Source: Branchiostoma floridae
Taxonomy: Eukaryota; Chordata; Leptocardii; Amphioxiformes; Branchiostomatidae
Direction of reading: 5' to 3'
Assembly (NCBI RefSeq): GCF_000003815.2
Contig: NC_049997.1
Location: forward strand, 13,394,261-13,458,260
Length of the DNA: 64,000 nt
In this document: positions 59,201-63,957 of the stretch, in pieces
Position numbering within the stretch: position 1 is the stretch's first letter
Layout of the letters: the number at the start of each line of letters is the position of its first letter
Position numbers and translations under genes: made by a program
The notes under the pieces: generated by a model
The model's database searches: none
Seen by the model: only the letters and a program-made list of their open reading frames with translations
What the model was told of the DNA's origin: nothing

Positions 59201-62200
59201 CCAGATAACAGTAAAGGCAGAGGTACACGCTGAGCCAACAACATGTCCTGGACAGGATGTGGCGGGACTTCCCGGACAACTAAACTTGGATGCCGAACCA
59301 ACGGACGCCCCGACATGTACGTCAACAGTGACCGCCGAGATGGACAAGGCAACAGCAAGACACACTTTAATGGCCCCACCTGCGCGTCCAAAGGTGGCGT
59401 GGCAGTGAAACAAAAGACAACCATGAAAAAAGAGACACCGCAAGAAGGAACTCAAAGAAGAACGAAAAGAGACTGTTGAAAAAATTGGTACAGTTGCAGA
59501 ACTACCCAAAAATAACTGTGTTCATGCAAGTACATTGCAACATACATCAAAAACACATGTGAGAAAACTATGATATTTGGACAAGGAGTATGATCAGTGC
59601 AGGATATCATCACCATCCAAAAGGACAGAGGTAGGCTTGTTTGTATCAATCCTTAAGACGTGTCTATTTACTTAACATCTACAGGGTAAAATGGAAGGTT
59701 GTTTCAGCATCATACCACCTACATGTAGGAAAACAATCTTCTGGCTAAAAGTCTTAACACAATGCTGTGGTACGAGGAATGCTTTTACATGTATTGATGC
59801 AGCCATTATATCGGGGCTCGGAGAGTAATTGTTTTAATTTGTTTCTGACTAAAGCCCTTAAGGTCTAACAAGTACAAAATTTTGGCCAAAATAATCCCAA
59901 AAGACTAAGATCCATTGGGGTACTGTCCCAGGCATTTTCAACTGGTTTTGTCAATATCATATTCAAACAACATTAGTCAGACAGACATGATGTAGCTATA
60001 GTATAGATATCAAAATTAAAAGAGAACCCAGCTATATTCACTTTGTATTGCAACCATTCAAGAATATTGAAAACGACTCTACAATGTTTTCATTAGTCAG
60101 ATGTCAGATTGATTTGAATTCCAATTTCATGTCCTTTGCCAACAGTCCACCATAAAAAAAGCTAGGACTCGCAGGTTTTGCTAGGGTTGGTCAGGCCAAA
60201 TTGATTTCCTTGGTTAACAGATTTTTAAAAATAAAAATGTAGCAAGCGAACATCACAACAGCATAGCAGGGGTCTCCCTACAGAGTGGAACAACGGCGCT
60301 GCGCCACTCCCGAAAATCCTGGCGCCACTCCCCCCAAGTTTCAATTCTATGGGTTTCTCTATGTCTTTTGAGGGCAACTAGGAGGAAAAAACAACTGAAT
60401 TCCCTGAAGTTTGAGTGAGAGAGGTCTCATATTTTGCAGAGAAATGGACACATTCACCCTTCCTTTGTGTCAGTGGGCTTGGGTTGGCAGCAAAAATCAC
60501 ACTCCTTTGTTTTTGTCCTATTGTTATGCGTGTAGACAATAGATGTTGGTGACTTTCGCATATGATAATCTCATTAAAAAACCTGTTTTTCAAGACAAGG
60601 AAGACTGAGAAAAAACAGACAATAGATCTTGTTTATCTTTATGTTAGCACCAGACTGTGCTGCTAGTAGTGGTGCCAAGCTTCTAAAAGGCTCCTATATG
60701 GTGATTTGCCATGATTTCTACCCAAAATGTATCTCTTGCCTTTCTTTCCCATCAAAAATTCTGGTTTTGTGACATTTCTGTATGCAATTTTCACTCAGCA
60801 AGGTGGCCTAGAATGGTGGAAAACTTTACTGTATAAATGCGGGTGATAAGCTTTTATTTTGTTTGTTGTTGAAAAGAGCCTCCTACTAGTCCTAGATTAA
60901 TTAACATGTCAAGTTGCATTTCTTTTTATATTTCAATAGATATAGCTTATAGTTTGCATTGAAAGTGTACTTAACTTGGACATGTATTATAGTACTTAAG
61001 TCAATTGGTCTGAATTTGAAAGAATTTAAAGCTTAAGTGTCAGGGGAAGGCTTCAAATTGTGATTCATTAAGGCAAAATGCAACAGCTTCTCCAGGAATC
61101 CTGCCTCTCCGAACCATTCCCCCCTCATAGCCACGCGTTACGTTGCATCGGCCGCAGCGCGGCCTCCAGCACCACTCCCCTAAAATTTTCTGGGGAGACC
61201 CCTGGCATAGGGCAGGGAGGAAAACTTGAATATGACTGTATTCACTCCATAAACCTGAGTGCACCAAAGGCAAAAACTGATCCTCTGGCTTTGTTTTCAT
61301 AAATGTTGTTACAGTTAAGCATATTTTTTAATTGTTTTTAAAATCCGAGAAGCAACAAATTAAATTGTTATGGCCTCATTAGATATCAGGAAACACAATT
61401 TTTTTAGAGGAAAAAAGAAGTGGTTCGAAAATCTCAAATTACTTGTTTGTACAGAACATTTTATCTTTGTAGAGCACTCAAATAGAAATAGAAATTGTGT
61501 TGTGTTGTCATGCCTTGTACGGAACAATTATATATATGTAGGCTTGTTTACATGTGTTTGAAGTTGGCCATTAATTGACCTTTGACCAGGGCTGTTTCCA
61601 GGACCCATCTCTCTGTCCCAGGATGGAAATTTCCTTTTTGGGATTTTATGAAAGTTCACCAAATTGCATCCCAAAAGTCTGTACTTGTACCTTTAAATTG
61701 ATGAAATGTATTTATGACAGATTTAACAATGATTATTAACCAAAAAAAGGTAAAGCTATCATTCTCAATTGAGGTGAAGCATGATAATATTTCAAGAAGC
61801 TACTTTTGGTCAAGCACAAAATGGGCTCCCAGGTAATGAGCAGATAGAACAGAAAAAACTTAAGGCTGGAGACAGCCCTGTCTTTGATCCTGTACAGAAA
61901 ATGGACAAGCTTAAGATGAGAAATGTGCCAAAAATTATTGTGACGGTAGTTCCTGATATTAAATCTAAAACATTAATGGGAGGGGCCCCGAGTTTGCCAC
62001 TGTACCGGTACCATGAGTTCGCCACTTATCAAACTTTTTTAAATTTTCTACACTGGAAAGGAAAGACTCTGATATTACTTTTGTGGTTAATCTTAACATG
62101 GAACACCAAAGTACAATATGCATACACAAGCTTCTTCATATCTACAAAAGTGACAATCTATGGAGAAGAAAATGGAATGGTTCATTACACTTCCATTTGA

Positions 62201-63957
62201 AAACAATGATTTATCGAAAAATGTGGTGAACACGGGCTCCTCCCTTTAAGTATATTAACAAAGGTCTTTAATAGACTGAGCATTAAGATTCAGTATGTAG
62301 CTCCTCATTATTGTTTTCAATGCACTGTATACGTAACTTATGCATCTTTCACAGATTGTACCTTCAATCTCGAATAGGCCCATCCAGGCTGTCAATCATA
62401 ATTAGTGATTCAACCAATAGTAGCATGGCAATTTGCAGTGAGAGTGGCTGCATGTCCGTGAAATATTTGTATGTTTATGTTTAACTTTTTATCTAGCATT
62501 TCTACACTGTGACAGCTATGGGGTCAGTCTGTTATTATGCACTGTAATATTCCCACTTTGGCCTAGGAAAAAATGTTGTGTATCCTGTTTCAGTCCTGAA
62601 AAAATTAGAGTCAGTAAGTAGGAATGTATCTGTTTGTTTCTGACTTCATCTATCCTTTATCAGATAGAACAAGCAGTTTTGTTTACTTGAACAGGAAGCA
62701 GGCTGAATAAAAATTCTGGAAACTATGATTGTGACTCCACTGCCCACACCAAAAAAATAGCTAGGGTCGGCAGGTTTCTCGAGGGTAGGTCGGGAAACAG
62801 GAACCACAACATTTTTTCCCCTTTTTTTCCTTATATGTTGTTTGCCATGCAGTTCTAGTGCAATAAAGCTGGTGGCTTGTGGAACATGTATTGGCTCCCC
62901 TAAATAAATCTTTGGAAAATGCATGTATTACTCTTTTTTTGTGGGCTGCCTTAGTTGAAAATAATTCCTATGGACTTTATGAAGCCATAGGTGCAGTGTG
63001 TATTGTTATCCACTGTGTCTAGGGTGTGGTATTGGAAGGCGGAGCCCAACCCTCTCCTTGTTCCACCTTTTACCTCCACAACTTAACTCAGGTACCCATT
63101 TTACACCTGGGTGGAGTGAGGAAAGTTGTGTTAAGTCCTTTCCCAAGGATAAAACATCTAGCCATAGGACTGTTTAGCTGTAGTCAATGCTGTAGGGCTG
63201 ATTTTTATCAGGATTTTACCATGGGCAATATAGAAAAATGGAGACCATATATGTTTATGATGTGCATGTAGCCAGGAATACCTGGAATCAAACCCATTGC
63301 TTCTCCACCTCGCTTCAACTAACCTAGCCATTCAGTGCCTTCTAGAGTAATTTTACCAGACTGTTATTTAATACATGATTGTAGTCCGCATTTACATGGA
63401 CTTGAATCACTCCTCAACTCATTGGGCTCTTGAAACTTGAGACAATTTAAGTCCCTCTTTCTTTGAGATGCCAAGAAAAGCCAAAAAAAACACATACCAA
63501 ATATCATCACAATCCAAACAGAGGTTCTTAAGTAGTGCTGAAAAACAGACAGACAAACACACACACATACAGAAATACTGCAAACCATACCTCCATTTTT
63601 CCTGGAGGTAAATTACTCTTCATACAGCTTCTAACCTGTCATAAAGTCACAGTTTGGGATAAGTGAATATTCAACACCAAGATGGAGATATGGGTACAAT
63701 CTATAATGCTGGATCTGCAGGACTGATGTGTTCACAGCGCCTCCTACCTGTTGTTCTAGGGACTGCATCTTGGAGCCCTGCTCCAGAATCCTCCTTTCCT
63801 TCTCCCCCATCTCAGCCTGCAGGACTTCGATCACTTTCGTCTTCCCGGTCAGGATTTCTTCCTTCTCGGCCAACTCTCTAGAAATCTTCTGCAGCACGTC
63901 TGCTTGATCTCCCTTGGCCAGCTCCTGTCTTAACTCCTGCATTTTAGTCTGCATCTC
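20173..63957 (-). CDS. golgb1: Giantin homologue (golgin subfamily B member 1), 27 exons, 5' end outside window
   Basis: Twenty-seven minus-strand exons join with consistent phases and encode about 3,550 residues (human giantin is about 3,260). Nearly all is heptad coiled coil. Identification rests on the C-terminus: ERDQKISLEDSLSAAQSEI resembles human giantin ERDQRLTAENALSVAEEQI, and the tail LYLTRMLRTRPCCRFLSFAY plus a short hydrophobic helix matches its C-terminal anchor in position and pattern (basic residues, then Arg, Tyr and Leu-His within the helix). Giantin is a Golgi-membrane tether with a long cytoplasmic rod. One exon of 7.2 kb holds most of the rod. The frame is broken three times near 30100-30270 in this sequence. 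Other golgins with similar anchors (golgin-84, CASP) are far shorter. The start codon lies beyond the right edge. Confidence 0.87.
20836..21158. mobile_element. Long palindromic element, about 155-bp arms
   Basis: The left arm starts AAGAGACTCTTTTTACACAA and continues CATTGCTTTATT-TCACCGA-GTTTCAGTGAC; the right arm is its complement and ends CAAAAAGAGTCTCTT. The GAAGAAGGTGACA...GAAACGTCGG blocks recall terminal sequences of Penelope-like elements, but that is from memory and unproven. It lies in the last golgb1 intron. Confidence 0.8.
21312..21366 (-). CDS. golgb1: golgb1 exon 26
   Basis: Acceptor TTTCAG|CTCGG, donor CGAAG|GTGAGA, 55 bp. Phase from both neighbours selects the frame RKMTPCCMTLDKWLRGR, a cysteine-containing basic segment just before the anchor. 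Confidence 0.78.
21986..22058 (-). CDS. golgb1: golgb1 exon 25
   Basis: Acceptor CATTCAG|TAT, donor ATTA|GTGAGT, 73 bp. It encodes YRINIDGAEEAVELNPFDYR, a short non-coiled linker before the tail. Confidence 0.78.
22823..22948 (-). CDS. Possible alternative golgb1 3' end encoding a hydrophobic tail
   Basis: If the exon 24 donor is not used, the frame stays open for 41 codons and ends at a TAG. The extension contains LIWVGCMMAAILVWCIMGRL, about 22 hydrophobic residues flanked by basic ones, which could act as a membrane anchor. No poly(A) signal is visible nearby, so this may be chance intronic coding. Confidence 0.3.
   Translation of the reverse strand, partial: VSVSRTQLIWVGCMMAAILVWCIMGRLYVVKVAGNIVAMLP
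22949..23056 (-). CDS. golgb1: golgb1 exon 24, with two possible donors
   Basis: Acceptor CTGCGCAG|GCT. It encodes ALLQQERDQKISLEDSLSAA and continues to PPPNKE, the block most like human giantin. Donors GAG|GTTAGT (end 22949) or AGT|GTAAGT (end 22943) both keep phase; the second is the stronger consensus and adds two residues. Without splicing, the frame continues to a stop at 22823. Confidence 0.82.
23161..23315. mobile_element. MITE with AGTAGAAGCC ends
   Basis: Left AGTAGAAGCCGTTAAATTGC and right GTGCAATTAACTGGCTTCTACT are imperfect inverted repeats around a 110-bp interior. It sits about 100 bp on the acceptor side of golgb1 exon 24. No coding. Confidence 0.75.
24101..24158 (-). CDS. golgb1: golgb1 exon 23
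   Basis: Acceptor AATTGCAG|ACT, donor GAG|GTACGT, 58 bp. It encodes LEEAEQAREAIAQEMATME, leading directly into ALLQQERD of the next exon. Confidence 0.82.
24876..24979 (-). CDS. golgb1: golgb1 exon 22
   Basis: Acceptor TCTACAG|GAC, donor AAAAA|GTAAGT, 104 bp. It encodes DTIEEKTIQTMELES then IPQDDPEIYNLSKK, a break in the coiled coil with Pro-Gln-Asp-Asp-Pro. Confidence 0.8.
25141..25168. repeat. AATGAC microsatellite
   Basis: Four AATGAC-type units in a golgb1 intron. Confidence 0.7.
25480..25635 (-). CDS. golgb1: golgb1 exon 21
   Basis: Acceptor TTTCTAG|GTG, donor CAG|GTTAGA, 52 codons, phase 0 at both ends. It encodes a Gln-rich coiled coil (LLEERNHLRMQFSHAARGLQ...). Confidence 0.82.
25676..25866 (+). 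mobile_element. LINE reverse-transcriptase C-terminal fragment
   Basis: A plus-strand frame in a golgb1 intron reads AKRKRGRPNLTLKKVLKEEV...AAILDRDAWADIV. This RGRP-xx-T...GL...A-x-DR-x-xW-x-x-x-V pattern is typical of the extreme C-terminus of non-LTR retrotransposon polyproteins. The rest of the element is missing, so it is a 5'-truncated relic. Confidence 0.6.
26377..26603. mobile_element. MITE, TAACGCTAGTTCACC family, copy 1
   Basis: The left end TAACGCTAGTTCACCTTTAT and right end ATAAAGGTGAACTAGCGTTA are complementary. The interior has TTTCAAAATTGCAATATTTT and TATATCCCTAAATACG, shared with copies at 48340-48553 and 57393-57612. It lies in a golgb1 intron. Confidence 0.88.
26683..26802 (-). 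CDS. golgb1: golgb1 exon 20
   Basis: Acceptor TTTTTCCAG|GCT, donor CAG|GTAGAG, 40 codons, phase 0. It encodes AEATKSAETTTSMQQLQTTL and more coiled coil. Confidence 0.82.
27337..34583 (-). CDS. golgb1: golgb1 giant exon 19, central rod
   Basis: 7,247 bp between acceptor GATATAG|GAC and donor GAG|GTGAGT. It encodes about 2,400 residues of nearly uninterrupted heptad coiled coil rich in Glu, Gln, Lys, Ser and Leu. Three sets of internal repeats are visible: 21-residue units (ELQQQVQN-type) around 33115-33560, 28-residue units (LxQELNSQL..LASELSARxQ type) around 31990-32660, and 42-residue units (SSKLKKELE type) around 28500-29010. A very large exon in the rod is also a feature of vertebrate giantin. 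The frame is open from 34583 to 30257 and from 30099 to 27337; three shifts separate them. Confidence 0.87.
30097..30273 (-). other. Cluster of three reading-frame breaks inside golgb1 exon 19
   Basis: The upstream frame ends at a TGA (30257-30259) just after a run of nine A on the coding strand (30265-30273). Moved one base, the sequence continues coiled coil (NSLKKVMGAKGKLIELKKKC) to about 30190. A second shift continues EEDTEERADLERNAKELMEE to about 30105. A third enters the frame of MKGEQMTILQQN at 30099. All three stretches look coding, so indels in the sequence or allele are more likely than an intron. I do not give a corrected protein. Confidence 0.75.
35128..35321 (-). CDS. golgb1: golgb1 exon 18
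   Basis: Acceptor GTCTACAG|GCA, donor CTGAG|GTTTGT, 64 codons plus two bases. It encodes AKKTLAQRNDIIEEKDSKMA...ALEVQTNEL, coiled coil. Confidence 0.85.
35767..35942 (-). CDS. golgb1: golgb1 exon 17
   Basis: Acceptor CCTGACAG|GTC, donor GAG|GTATGT. It encodes QKMEAQLTSLLTQLRDRDQE...STTLNE, coiled coil; phase 1 in, 0 out. Confidence 0.84.
36402..36526 (-). CDS. golgb1: golgb1 exon 16
   Basis: Acceptor ACTTGCAG|AGC, donor GAAG|GTAAGA. It encodes AVISQKDADLQRQRHELSEV...GQTSE; phase 2 in, 1 out. A MITE begins 48 bp upstream of the acceptor. Confidence 0.84.
36574..36774. mobile_element. MITE, CATAATTCCACCAGGTGCC family, copy 1
   Basis: The ends CATAATTCCACCAGGTGCC and GCACCTGGTGGAATTATG flank a second inner inverted repeat AAGATTGTCTTGAA / AAGACAATCTTGAG. 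It is highly similar to 47394-47598. It lies just on the acceptor side of golgb1 exon 16. Confidence 0.88.
37322..37380 (-). CDS. golgb1: golgb1 exon 15
   Basis: Acceptor GTTTTCAG|GAG, donor ATGAG|GTTAGC, 59 bp. It encodes EANILKQQLNLREETIQEM; phase 0 in, 2 out. Confidence 0.83.
38178..38348 (-). CDS. golgb1: golgb1 exon 14
   Basis: Acceptor TGTGTTCAG|AGC, donor TCG|GTAAGA, 57 codons. It encodes SIQKALQLTNQRAATISATD...RQKAS, phase 0 at both ends. Confidence 0.82.
38808..40021. mobile_element. Non-autonomous DNA transposon, about 1.2 kb, TTAGGCCATACCAATTTAAT ends
   Basis: The left end TTAGGCCATACCAATTTAAT-TTGTTGGTTCTCGGA matches the complement of the right end (CCGAGAACCAACGAATTAAATTGGTGTGGCCTTA) over about 35 bp. 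Poly(A) and poly(T) tracts follow inside each end. No transposase seen. A third copy of the terminus, alone, is at 61343-61376. It lies in a golgb1 intron. Confidence 0.78.
40441..40621. mobile_element. MITE, AAGCAGATGCTACGGTAGCA family, copy 2
   Basis: The left side is degenerate (CTCCAAGCAGTCTGACGATG) and the right end is TATGCTACCGTAGCATCTGCTTGG. It shares the CACTCCTAGGCCGGCTTCAC core with 14164-14325. It lies 136 bp downstream of the golgb1 exon 13 donor (minus strand). Confidence 0.75.
40757..40903 (-). CDS. golgb1: golgb1 exon 13
   Basis: Acceptor TGATTTAG|GAG, donor GAG|GTAAAC, 49 codons, phase 0. It encodes EVKSFCDKFASKETETAELQ...QQDIE. Confidence 0.83.
41211..41339 (-). CDS. golgb1: golgb1 exon 12
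   Basis: Acceptor GCTGTTCCAG|GAA, donor CAG|GTCAGG, 43 codons, phase 0. It encodes EQVTTLSEQLESAMTQASSL...LNQKQQ. Confidence 0.83.
41757..41852 (-). CDS. golgb1: golgb1 exon 11
   Basis: Acceptor TTCCACAG|AAG, donor CAG|GTTTGT, 32 codons, phase 0. It encodes KTVSELEEELTTLKQQVKEL and a Gln-rich end. Confidence 0.83.
42345..42586 (-). CDS. golgb1: golgb1 exon 10
   Basis: Acceptor ATTTTCTAG|ATG, donor GGG|GTGAGA, 80 codons plus two bases. It encodes VTSQVEMLQSERSNLKETVQ and a long coiled coil ending KPASEG. Confidence 0.84.
42903..43097. mobile_element. MITE, TACAGTCAAACCTGT family, copy 2
   Basis: Ends AGTCAAACCTGT and ACAGGTTTTACTGTA with GTGGTCACCTGTCTACTG inside. It is a diverged relative of 18254-18435. 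It lies in the golgb1 intron between exons 9 and 10. Confidence 0.7.
43502..43594 (-). CDS. golgb1: golgb1 exon 9
   Basis: Acceptor TATTGCAG|AGA, donor CAAG|GTAAAC, 93 bp. It encodes NRLHELQNGNGNGLLASTAG...MAPQQ, a glycine-rich non-helical interruption in the rod. Confidence 0.82.
43851..43997 (-). CDS. golgb1: golgb1 exon 8
   Basis: Acceptor CTGTCACAG|TTT, donor GCAG|GTACCT. It encodes LEKSQHDLREQVLSLQAMSA...AQQHWQAA; phase 1 in, 1 out. Confidence 0.83.
44212..44362 (-). CDS. golgb1: golgb1 exon 7
   Basis: Acceptor TTTTTCAG|GTG, donor GATG|GTAAGG. It encodes VTLNESMAAMTETIHSLQSM...VEEEKD; phase 0 in, 1 out. Confidence 0.83.
44462..44596. repeat. Inverted repeat element with GAGCAAATTAAGGAATG arms
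   Basis: ACGAGCAAATTAAGGAATG at the left pairs with CATTCCTTAATTTGCTCTT at the right, and AGGTGCTCGT with ACGAGCACTC inside. It is a hairpin-forming element of about 135 bp in a golgb1 intron, origin unknown. Confidence 0.7.
44867..44970 (-). CDS. golgb1: golgb1 exon 6
   Basis: Acceptor TTTTTCAG|CTT, donor ATG|GTAAGG, 104 bp. It encodes SLEVKVKELEEGAQNMEART...AEADM; phase 1 in, 0 out. Confidence 0.83.
44971..46766 (-). other. golgb1 intron without recognised features
   Basis: AT-rich intronic sequence. The open frames on the plus strand at 45833-46168 and 46169-46462 have no recognisable domain and lie inside a spliced intron of golgb1; I do not call them genes. Confidence 0.5.
46767..47102. 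mobile_element. Short DNA element, CAGGGCTCTAGCCAGC ends, copy 1
   Basis: The ends CAGGGCTCTAGCCAGC and GCTGGCTAGAGTCCTG are inverted. The interior has TTTCCGTCAATTGACGGAAA and CGCATACGATAATCTCATTA. The second copy, in the same orientation, is at 49946-50266. No coding. Confidence 0.85.
47215..47332 (-). CDS. golgb1: golgb1 exon 5
   Basis: Acceptor TTCCTTCAG|TCT, donor CAAG|GTAGAT, 118 bp. It encodes SDSLADDVATLRNRQAELEE...AKTLQ; phase 0 in, 1 out. A MITE begins 62 bp from the acceptor. Confidence 0.83.
47394..47598. mobile_element. MITE, CATAATTCCACCAGGTGCC family, copy 2
   Basis: The ends CATAATTCCACCAGGTGCC and GCACCTGGTGGAATTATG are the same as at 36574-36774, with the same inner repeat. 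It lies just on the acceptor side of golgb1 exon 5. Confidence 0.88.
48149..48279 (-). CDS. golgb1: golgb1 exon 4
   Basis: Acceptor GTCCTCAG|CTG, donor CAG|GTAACA. It encodes ELQERQQHINDMATKAENKF...VKQLRQ; phase 1 in, 0 out. Confidence 0.82.
48340..48553. mobile_element. MITE, TAACGCTAGTTCACC family, copy 2
   Basis: Left TAACGTTAGTTCACCTTCAT and right ATAAAGGTGAACTAGCGTTA. Interior TTTCAAATTGTGATATTTTC and TTAATATCCCTGAATAC as in the other copies. It lies in a golgb1 intron. Confidence 0.85.
49946..50266. mobile_element. Short DNA element, CAGGGCTCTAGCCAGC ends, copy 2
   Basis: Ends CAGGGCTCTTGCCAGC and GCTGGCTAAAGCCCTG. It is about 85% alike by eye to 46767-47102 throughout. It ends 70 bp from the donor side of golgb1 exon 3. 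Confidence 0.83.
50336..50597 (-). CDS. golgb1: golgb1 exon 3
   Basis: Acceptor TTTTGTTAG|GTT, donor CAAG|GTATGT, 87 codons plus one base. It encodes VVTQATENQETLQTALAEKT...NSIEKLQ, coiled coil. Confidence 0.84.
51385..51848. mobile_element. DNA element, CAGGGTTCGAAATAC ends
   Basis: Left CAGGGTTCGAAATACACATA and right GTATTTCGACCCCTG are inverted, with TGCAATTTGCATGTG and CAAGTTTGCATG subterminal blocks. The interior carries CCGTCAAAAGTGACG and ACGGACGGAA, recalling the CAGGGCTCTAGCC elements. Confidence 0.75.
51968..53506. mobile_element. Non-autonomous DNA transposon, 1.54 kb, with TTA target duplication
   Basis: Terminal inverted repeats of about 45 bp start GGGACCGTACGGCGTTTAGT, continue through GGGGGGAGGGCCGGTCGCCA, and match the far end at about 43 of 45 bases. 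TTA directly flanks both ends. The interior repeats TTGCTTGGCCCTCCCCCC several times and contains a GC-rich CG-dense core (52380-52700). No transposase frame. Confidence 0.85.
53511..53722. mobile_element. MITE, TACTGTAAAT family, copy 2
   Basis: Ends TACTGTAAAT and ATTTACAGTA. The interior has repeated TTTCGCGGTAG and TTCGCGGT blocks. It abuts the right end of the 1.54-kb transposon. It is related to 487-663 in the opposite orientation. Confidence 0.8.
53884..53946 (-). CDS. golgb1: golgb1 exon 2 (window numbering)
   Basis: Acceptor TTCAACACAG|ATT, donor CAG|GTTAGT, 21 codons, phase 0. It encodes IVSWEQQYQQVQSTWTDRHQ plus Gln. The exon is small, but the splice sites and the phase agree with both neighbours. 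Confidence 0.75.
54472..54986. mobile_element. DNA element with TAAGGCCACAGCAA ends
   Basis: Left TAAGGCCACAGCAAGTAAAT and right CATTGCTGTGGCCTTAA are inverted, with GGATAACATCC / GGGTATCATCC inside, over about 515 bp. It shares the TAAGGCCA tip with the elements at 38808, 56534 and 57237. Confidence 0.7.
54987..56533. other. golgb1 intron, nothing recognised
   Basis: AT-rich sequence without a credible exon, RNA gene or clear repeat by eye. Confidence 0.45.
56534..57000. mobile_element. DNA element with TAAGGCCATGTTGATTTGAT ends
   Basis: Left TAAGGCCATGTTGATTTGAT-TATATAGATGACATCC and right GGATGTCATCCATATAATCAAATCAACGTGGCCTAA are inverted over about 36 bp. 467 bp. The T-rich interior makes open frames on both strands that are not genes. 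Confidence 0.82.
57237..57889. mobile_element. Second TAAGGCC element, interrupted by a MITE
   Basis: Left TAAGGCCGTGTTGATTCAAC and right TTGACTCAACATGGCCTAA are inverted and related to 56534-57000. A TAACGCTAG-family MITE (57393-57612) lies inside it, so this element is older. Confidence 0.72.
57393..57612. mobile_element. MITE, TAACGCTAGTTCACC family, copy 3
   Basis: Left TAACGCTAGTTCACCATTAT and right AATAAAGGTGAACTAGCGTTA. Inner pair GGGATAACAAGTCGATGGAC / GTCCGTCAACTTGATATCCC. It is inserted in the element 57237-57889. Confidence 0.87.
58020..59408 (+). CDS. Rhodopsin-like (class A) orphan GPCR, intronless, nested in a golgb1 intron
   Basis: 462 residues from an ATG in a fair context (TATCGATATGG), one exon, stop TGA at 59406-59408. 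Seven hydrophobic segments lie at about 32-53, 66-88, 103-130, 144-166, 182-200, 230-252 and 262-288. Kept class A features: NLAVDD in TM2, Cys100 and Cys170 for the extracellular disulfide, and NPIIYSFRLPDFRRAI ending TM7 and starting helix 8. Changed ones: no Asn in TM1 (SVGCGLLV), DLY (124-126) in place of DRY, no TM4 Trp, and no CWxP in TM6 (WAISVATVIF). The Ser/Thr/Pro-rich C-tail of about 155 residues is long. It is antisense to golgb1 and has its own frame. The ligand is unknown; expanded lineage-specific receptor families are known in lancelets, which would fit. Confidence 0.85.
   Translation: MEEETATDDPSETDGIDHVLSIGSTFRDLQTAYLIISLVLSVGCGLLVIFLVWKKEHLRKPSHFLRCNLAVDDIIFTSCMIPVRIYALFREDVSGQYLMCSGRMLVGAPCLVSTYGTYLMMAVDLYYFVCNPLHYHDKVTTKRVTVGIVTIRAFSFFFGLAPVAFGGLRCEDANNVSVIFRRINLFLFSTAAVSVPMLYCRIFKEARRQQERDENRDLWVFQTKAFKMMAPQATVWAISVATVIFQVAIRVLISEEQRSQYVLTILDHVSSLLYLTVSSVANPIIYSFRLPDFRRAIKELCGLPTNIPPVVLAPRHRDMEIATITGLRHRAPATELAPAQTSGEGPKTTAEDVCIPSDQEESFPTQTTKEGMSPGLAPSTECSGHKTASQRRPFQITVKAEVHAEPTTCPGQDVAGLPGQLNLDAEPTDAPTCTSTVTAEMDKATARHTLMAPPARPKVAWQ
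59409..60266 (+). other. Presumed GPCR 3' UTR and intron sequence
   Basis: No coding and no close AATAAA. A dispersed block AAAAAAAGCTAGGACTCGCA at 60155-60220 recurs, diverged, at 62746-62800. Confidence 0.4.
60267..61204. mobile_element. DNA element, CAGGGGTCTCCC ends, about 938 bp
   Basis: Left CAGGGGTCTCCCTACAGAGT and right TGGGGAGACCCCTG are inverted, with GCGCTGCGCCACTCCC / CGCGGCCTCCAGCACCACTCCCC subterminal. The interior TTCGCATATGATAATCTCAT is shared with the element at 46767-47102. No transposase frame. Confidence 0.78.
61343..61376. repeat. Solo terminus of the TTAGGCCATACCAATTTAAT element
   Basis: TCCGAGAAGCAACAAATTAA-ATTGTTATGGCCT corresponds to the right end of 38808-40021. 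The partner end was not found nearby. Confidence 0.5.
63480..63585 (-). repeat. Dispersed repeat with CTGTCTGT block, copy 2
   Basis: On the minus strand, ATGTGTGTGTGTTTGTCTGT is followed by CAGCACTACTTAAG and GATGATATTTGGTATGTG, matching the blocks and their order at 6850-6970. Confidence 0.55.
63748..63957 (-). CDS. golgb1: golgb1 exon 1 of those visible (not the true first exon)
   Basis: Acceptor CTGTTTTTCAG|GAG, donor CAG|GTAGGA, 70 codons, phase 0. It encodes EMQTKMQELRQELAKGDQAD...SKMQSLEQQ, coiled coil. The acceptor shows that upstream exons exist beyond the window. Confidence 0.84.

Larger units (their letters stand above)
61205..63747 (-). other. golgb1 intron, no exon recognised
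   Basis: A plus-strand open frame at 61781-62200 (139 codons) has no recognisable domain. The diverged AAAAAAATAGCTAGGGTCGG repeat lies at 62746-62800, and the dispersed CTGTCTGT-type repeat (minus strand) at 63480-63585. Confidence 0.45.

Noticed and set aside
61781-62200. 139-codon plus-strand frame in a golgb1 intron
   Set aside because: No recognisable domain, AT-rich, no promoter or splice support; could be a transposon relic but cannot be shown.
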